From contig DASRXN010000018.1 in the NCBI GenBank assembly GCA_035654135.1, positions 1-18,835 on the forward strand: a stretch of 18,835 nt of DNA. The letters are read 5' to 3'. Below the pieces are notes generated by a model, which was not told the origin of the DNA, did no database searches, and saw nothing but the letters and a program-made list of their open reading frames with translations. Of the stretch, positions 14,742 through 18,835 are shown one piece after another; positions within the stretch are counted from its first letter, which is position 1; each line of letters begins with the position of its first letter. This DNA is from Fen-999 sp035654135 (GTDB lineage Bacteria; Pseudomonadota; Gammaproteobacteria; Burkholderiales; Rhodocyclaceae). A program made the position numbers and the translations under genes.

Positions 14742-16355
14742 ATGACATTCAGGCAGACCGAGGAGGCGCTGGCGGAATCGCAGGCGCTGCTGAACTCCAT
14801 TGTCGACAGCACGACCGACATGATCTGGTCCGTCGATCCCGAGTCCTTTGGCCTGCTCTCGTTCAATCACGGTCTCCGTGACCACTTTCTCCGTACTCAG
14901 GGTTTGCGCATCGAGAAAGGCATGCGCCCGGAAGATCTCCTGCCGACTGCAGAGTACGCCGGGAAATGGTGCGATTTCTACCGACGGGCGCTCAGGGATG
15001 GCGGGTATACCTCCGAGTATCTGGTGTATGCCGGAACCAATATCCTTCAATTGAATTTCAACGTCCTCAAGCGGGATGGTGTGGTTTTTGGCATCTCGGT
15101 TTTCGGCAAGGACATCACCGAACGCAAGGCGGCGGAAGCCATAGTTGAAGAATACCGTCGGCATCTCGAAGACCTTGTCACGGCACGGACCAACGAGCTG
15201 TTTTTGGCCAAGGAAGCCGCCGAGGCCGCCAATATTGCCAAGAGCGCCTTCCTGGCCAACATGAGCCACGAAATCCGGACCCCGCTCAATGCCATTACCG
15301 GCATGGTCCACCTCATGCGGCGGGCCGGCGTCACGCCTGAACAGGCGGATCGACTCAACAAGATCGACACGGCCGGACAGCATCTGTTGGAAACCATCAA
15401 CGCCATTCTCGACCTCTCCAAGATCGAAGCCGGCAAGTTCGTGCTCGAGGAAACCGAAGTCAGCTTTGACACGATCATGGCCAACGTGGTCTCCATTCTT
15501 TCCGAGCGTACGCAAGCCAAGAAGCTGAAGCTGATCGTGGATAGCCGGGTGCAGCCCCACCTATTGGGCGATGCCACCCGGCTTCAGCAGGCCCTGCTGA
15601 ACTACGCCGCCAACGCGGTCAAATTCACGGATGCCGGCACCATCGTCATGCGCGCCAAGGTGGAGGAAGAATGCGGTGACAGAGTGCTTGTGCGTTTCGA
15701 GGTCGAGGATACCGGCATCGGCATTGCCCCGGAGGCAGCGGCCAGACTGTTCTCAGCCTTCGAGCAGGCCGACAATTCGACCACCCGCAAGTACGGTGGT
15801 ACCGGCCTGGGCCTGGCCATTACCAAGAAGATCGCCGAACTGATGGGCGGCAATGCCGGCTTCGTCAGCACGACCGGTGTCGGCACCACCTTCTGGTTCA
15901 CGGCCTGGCTCAAGAAGGGGGCAGATTCCGCCAGGCCGACGGAGCCGTCCGCCGCCGGGGCCATCCTGCTGCGCGATTACGGCGGCAGCCGGATCTTGCT
16001 GGTCGACGACGCCATGACCAACTGCGAGGTCGCGCTGCAACTCCTCGACGACGCCGGACAGGCGGTCGATATTGCCGAGGATGGGGTCGAGGCAGTCGAA
16101 CTTGCCGGCAAGAACGAGTACGACCTGGTCCTGATGGACATACAGATGCCGCGCATGGATGGTCTGGAAGCGACGCGGCGGATCCGCATGCTGCCCTGGG
16201 GCGCCACGGTGCCGATTCTCGCCCTGACCGCCAATGCATTCAGCAAGGACAAGGAAAAGTGCCTGGCCGCCGGCATGAATGACTTCGTTGCCAAGCCCGT
16301 CTACCCGGAGGTCTTGCTGGCGACGGTACTGAAATGGTTGTCGCGCGGGCAATGA
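14742..16355 (+). CDS. PAS-domain hybrid sensor histidine kinase with C-terminal receiver
   Basis: The 537-residue protein has no signal peptide or membrane segment and is probably cytoplasmic. Domain order: PAS at about 10-125, ending in ITERKAAEA; a coiled coil at about 125-165; HisKA with phosphoacceptor H176 in NMSHEIRTPLN; HATPase with N-box around N291 (NAVKFTD), G1 box DTGIGI from D323 and GTGLGL; and a receiver with DD in LLVDDA and phosphoacceptor D466 in VLMDIQMPRMDG. It lacks an Hpt domain, so a separate phosphotransfer protein or a response regulator elsewhere is needed. The ATG at 14742 follows GGGGGAGGAAG, though the spacing is short; a GTG at 14712 in the same frame is an alternative. 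It lies downstream of fdhE on the same strand; the signal sensed is unknown. Confidence 0.92.
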   Translation: MTFRQTEEALAESQALLNSIVDSTTDMIWSVDPESFGLLSFNHGLRDHFLRTQGLRIEKGMRPEDLLPTAEYAGKWCDFYRRALRDGGYTSEYLVYAGTNILQLNFNVLKRDGVVFGISVFGKDITERKAAEAIVEEYRRHLEDLVTARTNELFLAKEAAEAANIAKSAFLANMSHEIRTPLNAITGMVHLMRRAGVTPEQADRLNKIDTAGQHLLETINAILDLSKIEAGKFVLEETEVSFDTIMANVVSILSERTQAKKLKLIVDSRVQPHLLGDATRLQQALLNYAANAVKFTDAGTIVMRAKVEEECGDRVLVRFEVEDTGIGIAPEAAARLFSAFEQADNSTTRKYGGTGLGLAITKKIAELMGGNAGFVSTTGVGTTFWFTAWLKKGADSARPTEPSAAGAILLRDYGGSRILLVDDAMTNCEVALQLLDDAGQAVDIAEDGVEAVELAGKNEYDLVLMDIQMPRMDGLEATRRIRMLPWGATVPILALTANAFSKDKEKCLAAGMNDFVAKPVYPEVLLATVLKWLSRGQ

Positions 16356-16364
16356 ATACAGGCG

Positions 16365-16394
16365 GCCGCTGAAGCCGGCTTCCCCCACAGCGGC
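16365..16394. terminator. Inverted repeat between convergent genes, possible shared terminator
   Basis: GCCGCTG (16365-16371) and CAGCGGC (16388-16394) form a 7-bp stem, and the loop contains the perfect palindrome GAAGCCGGCTTC (16371-16382). It sits between the stop codons of the kinase and the membrane spermidine-synthase-like gene. No T run follows on either strand, so termination by it would be weak or Rho-assisted. Confidence 0.4.
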
Positions 16395-16395
16395 T

Positions 16396-18567
16396 TCAAT
16401 CCCGCAATTCGATCGGATTCAGGCTGCTGAAGTGGTCTGTCCAGAGCGGGACGCCGGGCAGGTTGGGATCTTCCTCGCGAATCAGGACGCCGTTGTCGTC
16501 GAAGTATTTCCGATTCACTGACGGATAGCGGTGCAAGTATTGGCGATCGTTGGTGATGATGAAGTACTGGTTGTGGCGGATTTGCCGATCAGCGTCTCCA
16601 GGCAGGTACTTGTTGCGGAAACCCATGCCCAGCGCCTCCGCCTGCCGCCGCACCACCGGATAGAGATTCAGGTAGCCGTTGGTGATGTGCACGGCGATGA
16701 AACCATCCGGCTTCAAGTGGCGCTGGTAGATCCGGAAGGCTTCGCGGGTCAGGAGGTGGATCGGCACCGAGCCGCCGGTAAAGGCATCGAGCACGATGAC
16801 GTCATAGCGCACGTCGTCGGCCAGCTGCTGCAGCTTGAGGCGGGCGTCGCCGACGATCACTTGTTTGCTTCTCGCCCGGCAGCTGGGCACATTGTCGAAC
16901 CAGCGGCTGGCCACCCGCACGGCTTCCGGGTTGATCTCGTAGAAGTCGTATTCATCCGCCGCGCGGGCATAGGTCGCCAGCGTGCCGGCGCCCAGGCCGA
17001 TGATGGCGACGCGCAGGCTCGCCTGACGCGCTTGAGCGTAGATGAGCGTCTCGCCGACGCCGCTGCCTTCCGAGTAATAGGAAACCGGCAAGCGATGCCT
17101 GGCCGGATCGAGGTACTGAACGCCGTGCGTGACGCTGCCGCTGTAGAACACGCGGTAGCCTTGCGACGGCTCCTGGAAAAAGCGCCGTTCCTTGACCGAG
17201 ACCGTGCCATAGAAATTGCGCGACTGATGCAGGTAGATGTCGGTGTAATCCGCGTTCGCATCGCGACGCCAGTTCAGCGGGTCTTCCCAATACAGCGTCA
17301 TGCCGCCCAGCACCAGGCACGCCAAACCGGCCGCGCCCCGTGCTCCGACGCCTGACTTTCCCCAAGCCGAGGCCAGGATGAAGCTGGCTAGGCCGATGGA
17401 CGCGATCAGGAATAGCGGCCACTCGTAATAGTCGGCAAACCAGTTGGTCGCAACCAGGGCGACGAACAGCCCGCCGCAGGCGCCACCGAACGACATCCAG
17501 AGATAGAACTCGGTGAGGTAACGCGGATTGCCGGGACGCTGCCGGTACAACTCGCCGTGGCTCATCAGGCAGACGAGGAACATCGCGGTGAGGTGTATCC
17601 AGCGCATCTCGGCAACGCCATAGTCCCAATCGAGGCCGAACCAGCCGGGAATCTCCTTGCGCCCGGCGACGAAGAGGATGGCGATCAGGCCGATGGACGC
17701 GATCCAGGCGCGCCGGTACCAGCGTGGATGATCGAAACAGATGATGAAGGTCAGCAGATAAAGGGCGAGCGCGGCAATCCACAATCTCGGCTCGGGGGCA
17801 ATGTTGTGGCTGACGTGGTCCGTGGTGGCGATGAAGGCCAGCGACGCCAGCGCCGGCAGCGCGATCCAGCGCATGCGCTGGATCAGCGTTGGTTGGGCGA
17901 ACAGGTCGGTCGTATCGATATCGGTCGCCATCGACCTGGCGACCGGCGCCTGTCCCATGCGCGGCACACGCAATGCCACGGCCGCGCAGAGCAGCGCGAA
18001 GATCCAGAAGCCCCACGTCCAGAAACGGCCCAGCTGCGGCAACTCAAACAACGGTTCGAATACGTAGGGAAAGGAAAGCAGCGCCAGGAACGAGCCGACA
18101 TTCGAGAGCGCATACAGTCGGAACACCGAGCCGCCGGTGCCGGATCGCGCATACCAGTACTGGATCAGCGGCCCGGTGGTGGCCAGGCAGAAATAGGGCA
18201 GCCCGACGCTCAAGCCGAGCAGCAGCAATATCTGGCCGATCGGACTGTCGTCGCCGGTTGGCTTGAGCGAGGCATCGGGAATGACGAACACGGCCAGCAT
18301 CGCCGCGGCCGCCAGCAGCGTCACATGCACGCCGGCCTGCACGCGCGGCGAGCCGTGCCTGGTGATCAGGTGCGCATAGACGTAGCCGCCGAACAGGACG
18401 GACTGGAAGAACAGCATCGCCGTGGTCCAGACCGTCGGGCTGCCGCCGAACCATGGCAGGATGAACTTGCTGATGAGCGGCTGGACCTGAAACAGCAGGT
18501 AGGCACTGAGGAAAACCGTCAGCGCGAACAGCGCCACCTCTCGTTTATCCAGTCGCCCGGTTTCCAT
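16396..18567 (-). CDS. Polytopic membrane protein with spermidine synthase-like C-terminal domain
   Basis: This 723-residue protein has an N-terminal half with many hydrophobic helices, starting ALFALTVFLSAYLLFQVQPL and continuing to about residue 420. The C-terminal domain has a methyltransferase-like nucleotide fold: IIGLGAGTLATY with the glycine loop from G524, an acidic residue in YEINPEA, and VLDAFTGGSVPIHLLT. This architecture is the MFS/spermidine-synthase fusion family, found in many proteobacteria. The usual aminopropyltransferase DxTDP motif is replaced by DAFTGG, so the substrate may not be putrescine; the family's reaction is not established. The ATG at 18567 is followed by a charged stretch and then the first membrane helix. 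GGGA lies upstream as a weak ribosome site. It converges with the kinase gene and diverges from the last gene. Confidence 0.88.
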   Translation of the reverse strand: METGRLDKREVALFALTVFLSAYLLFQVQPLISKFILPWFGGSPTVWTTAMLFFQSVLFGGYVYAHLITRHGSPRVQAGVHVTLLAAAAMLAVFVIPDASLKPTGDDSPIGQILLLLGLSVGLPYFCLATTGPLIQYWYARSGTGGSVFRLYALSNVGSFLALLSFPYVFEPLFELPQLGRFWTWGFWIFALLCAAVALRVPRMGQAPVARSMATDIDTTDLFAQPTLIQRMRWIALPALASLAFIATTDHVSHNIAPEPRLWIAALALYLLTFIICFDHPRWYRRAWIASIGLIAILFVAGRKEIPGWFGLDWDYGVAEMRWIHLTAMFLVCLMSHGELYRQRPGNPRYLTEFYLWMSFGGACGGLFVALVATNWFADYYEWPLFLIASIGLASFILASAWGKSGVGARGAAGLACLVLGGMTLYWEDPLNWRRDANADYTDIYLHQSRNFYGTVSVKERRFFQEPSQGYRVFYSGSVTHGVQYLDPARHRLPVSYYSEGSGVGETLIYAQARQASLRVAIIGLGAGTLATYARAADEYDFYEINPEAVRVASRWFDNVPSCRARSKQVIVGDARLKLQQLADDVRYDVIVLDAFTGGSVPIHLLTREAFRIYQRHLKPDGFIAVHITNGYLNLYPVVRRQAEALGMGFRNKYLPGDADRQIRHNQYFIITNDRQYLHRYPSVNRKYFDDNGVLIREEDPNLPGVPLWTDHFSSLNPIELRD

Positions 18568-18717
18568 GACATCCCGAAGTCATCGCATCAGGCCGCAGTC
18601 TAATCGACCGGCAAGCGATTATGGCGCCGGGCGGCCATTGGCGAAAGTCAGCCGTGGCGGGCCGCCGCCCCATGGAATAATTGCTGGCCGTGGTACGTCA
18701 TAGACAGAAGACAACAC

Positions 18718-18725
18718 AAGGAGGT
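18718..18725 (+). promoter_or_regulatory. Strong ribosome binding site
   Basis: AAGGAGGT, a full match to the anti-Shine-Dalgarno sequence, lies 4 bases before the ATG at 18730. It fixes the start of the last gene and suggests high translation. Confidence 0.85.
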
Positions 18726-18729
18726 CAAT

Positions 18730-18835
18730 ATGAGACGGCTGTTTTCCCTGTTGGTGTTCGCCTGTGCCACGGCGCTCAGCCTGCCGGCAATGGCGGCGGA
18801 TCATCTCGATGGCGTGGTGCCGCTGGCGAAGGACG
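18730..18835 (+). CDS. Secreted protein, N-terminal fragment only
   Basis: Only 35 residues lie within the window. They form a clear signal peptide (MRRLFSLLVFACATALSLPAMA), with predicted cleavage after AMA and a mature start ADHLDGVVPLAKD. The gene continues past the window edge. The visible residues are too few for a family call; a c-type cytochrome, rhodanese-like or other periplasmic protein are all possible. A near-perfect ribosome site precedes it, and it diverges from the spermidine-synthase-like gene across 162 bases. Confidence 0.75.
   Translation, partial: MRRLFSLLVFACATALSLPAMAADHLDGVVPLAKD

Noticed and set aside
17557..18603. 348-codon plus-strand open frame
   Set aside because: It lies opposite the membrane domain of the spermidine-synthase-like gene and is very rich in Gln, Arg, Gly and Asp, as expected of an antisense frame of hydrophobic codons.
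14654..18656. Shared 13-mer AAAGTCAGCCGTG at 14654-14666 and 18644-18656
   Set aside because: A few exact 13-mer pairs are expected by chance in a window of this size, and the flanks do not align.

Overview
The window is a GC-rich stretch of a Gram-negative chromosome. Several signs point to a betaproteobacterium, probably Rhodocyclales-like: the fdnGHI-fdhE order with a selenocysteine codon, a Rep helicase next to a small cytochrome c5-like gene, a tRNA-Arg(CCG) with encoded CCA, and a repeat with a GGACGAACG core like that of betaproteobacterial REP elements. This placement is inference from gene content and base composition, not a database match. Genes are dense, and no gene-free stretch exceeds about 210 bases.

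Left part (1-4900) holds mostly housekeeping genes. In order these are the 5' end of an AsmA-family gene (minus), mscL (plus), and a minus-strand pair of a radical SAM protein followed by a YcbL-type metallo-beta-lactamase-fold hydrolase. Then come tpx thiol peroxidase (plus), an unrecognised 83-residue protein (minus), a REP-like tandem repeat, tRNA-Arg(CCG) (minus) and a periplasmic cytochrome c (plus).

The next part (4882-8888) is a minus-strand cluster that reads TlpA-like thioredoxin, secreted TPR protein, DUF4197 exported protein and Rep DNA helicase. The gaps are 1, 35 and 2 bases. A perfect 10-bp inverted repeat sits in the 35-base gap and covers the ribosome binding site of the DUF4197 gene.

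The centre (9099-14648) is a complete membrane-bound formate dehydrogenase-N locus. It contains a Tat-exported molybdenum/tungsten selenoprotein alpha subunit, a four-cluster ferredoxin-like beta subunit with a membrane anchor, a cytochrome b gamma subunit, a strong intrinsic terminator, and then fdhE, which encodes the maturation factor. The alpha gene has an in-frame UGA at codon 196 followed by a well-formed bacterial SECIS hairpin, so the two open frames at 9099-9683 and 9687-12161 are one gene. Formate would be oxidised in the periplasm and the electrons passed to quinone through the b hemes. The organism must also carry selABCD and molybdopterin genes outside this window.

The right part (14742-18835) holds an apparently soluble PAS hybrid histidine kinase with no partner regulator nearby, a convergent gene for a polytopic membrane protein with a spermidine-synthase-like C-terminal domain, and the start of a secreted protein cut by the window end.

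I did not find a clearly new multi-gene system. The items most worth a second look are the recoded fdnG and its unusual control region, the SD-covering hairpin in the TPR-DUF4197 gap, fdhE starting directly on a terminator, and the radical SAM protein with a CX4CX2C cluster motif.
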